From JAJRPT01 sp965661945 (lineage in GTDB: Bacteria; Bacteroidota; Ignavibacteria; Kapaibacteriales; UBA2268): a stretch of 64,000 bases of DNA. The translations under genes and the position numbers were made by a program. The DNA is taken from NCBI GenBank assembly GCA_965661945.1, contig CBFIFP010000001.1:372001-436000 (forward strand), read 5' to 3'. The notes beneath the pieces were generated by a model. That model saw only the letters and a program-made list of their open reading frames with translations. It was not told the origin of the DNA and did not search any database. Below are positions 63,595-64,000 of the stretch, one piece after another (position 1 is the first letter of the stretch; each line of letters begins with the position of its first letter).

Positions 63595-64000
63595 CTAACA
63601 AGGAATTAAATCAAAAGCGTCAATATAATATTTCTTTCCAGAAGAGAAAGCATCACAACCATTTATCACTTCAATTAAAACTTGGTTTGAGTTTCTATCA
63701 ATTTTTAAGACTTGACATTTACATGAATAAAAATCAAAACCAAATCCATATCGTTTATTAACTGGCAACCAATATTTACCATCATTTATACTTGAAGAAG
63801 TTCCAAATATATTTTCAAAATCTCCAAATAAAGATTTTTGATAACTTTTTGCTAGTGAATTTACAACATACCCAAATGCTTCAAAAACATTTTCCTCAAC
63901 ATCAAAAAGATTAATTTCTAAAATTCCAACACAATCACCAATTTTTAGATTCTTAACAAAGATATTTCTTTTGTTCTTAATATCATTTAAATACTTTTCA
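63595..64000 (-). CDS. Hypothetical protein, C-terminal part, island cargo
   Basis: A minus-strand frame open from the right edge (135 codons) to TAG at 63595-63597. The visible C-terminus reads KIGDCVGILEINLFDVEE near its start, then YWLPVNKRYGFGFDFYSCKC and ends YYIDAFDLIPC. It is beta-rich with a few cysteines and has no family I know. Codon use and A/T content fit its neighbour, so it is probably real. Its start lies outside the window. Confidence 0.65.
   Translation of the reverse strand, partial: EKYLNDIKNKRNIFVKNLKIGDCVGILEINLFDVEENVFEAFGYVVNSLAKSYQKSLFGDFENIFGTSSSINDGKYWLPVNKRYGFGFDFYSCKCQVLKIDRNSNQVLIEVINGCDAFSSGKKYYIDAFDLIPC

Noticed and set aside
1..64000. CRISPR arrays, rRNA, tRNA and insertion sequences
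   Set aside because: No regularly spaced repeats, rRNA-like or cloverleaf sequences, or transposase genes were seen on reading either strand; a computed scan (tRNAscan-SE, CRISPRCasFinder, ISfinder) would be decisive.

Overview
The window is low-GC DNA from a Gram-negative bacterium of the Bacteroidota/FCB group, most like the Ignavibacteria/Kapabacteria side of it. Four proteins end in type IX secretion (T9SS) C-terminal sorting domains, many have Bacteroidota-type signal peptides, there are three outer-membrane barrel proteins or more, and several genes are preceded by the Bacteroidota -7 promoter element TAnnTTTG (TAATTTTG or TATTTTTG). Phylum is inferred from these traits; no rRNA is present. 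No tRNA, CRISPR array or insertion sequence was recognised.

Layout. 1-7374: a DUF389 gene running off the left edge, then a tight plus-strand operon (polar amino-acid ABC transporter, leucine-rich-repeat protein, polyphosphate kinase, methyltransferase, DUF3817). 7394-18294: secreted M1 aminopeptidase, mtaB, methyltransferase, uvrC, a cytochrome/YceI/DUF5777 cluster, a low-complexity membrane protein, a short FAD protein and a thiolase. 19079-28126: an Mla-type ABC ATPase with a lipoprotein, a histidine kinase with a large internal deletion, DJ-1/PfpI protein, patatin with outer-membrane barrel, and a 1204-residue T9SS protein. 28266-41196: ATP-type PEP carboxykinase, aminotransferase, dapB, and a long overlapping operon (receiver-kinase, epimerase, divergent penicillin-acylase homologue, homocysteine methyltransferase/MTHFR fusion, CheY-like receiver, membrane protein, asparagine synthase). 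41314-46988: a baeRF3-type putative ribosome hibernation factor, a periplasmic metal-binding protein with a Cys-rich tail, an outer-membrane protein, a Rel protein with a destroyed hydrolase site, and an RRM protein.

47117-53882 is the most unusual part: a two-gene module (small secreted Cys-rich protein, terminator, large Asp-box T9SS protein) present twice in tandem on the minus strand. A perfect 40-bp repeat lies upstream of each copy. The two large proteins are strongly diverged except for a nearly identical 112-residue C-terminal cassette, and one small gene carries an in-frame TAA where its partner has Trp, with the rest of the frame still open.

54319-60195 holds housekeeping genes (trxA, pterin carbinolamine dehydratase, enolase), a NYN-domain protein and a large metallopeptidase/TolB-like/barrel protein. 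At 60485-60500 is a 16-bp match to the 3' end of a minus-strand tmRNA gene, with a minus-strand terminator to its left and a tyrosine recombinase, a small HTH protein and two unknown genes to its right. I read this as the left boundary of an integrative element inserted in ssrA, whose intact ssrA copy should lie beyond the right edge.
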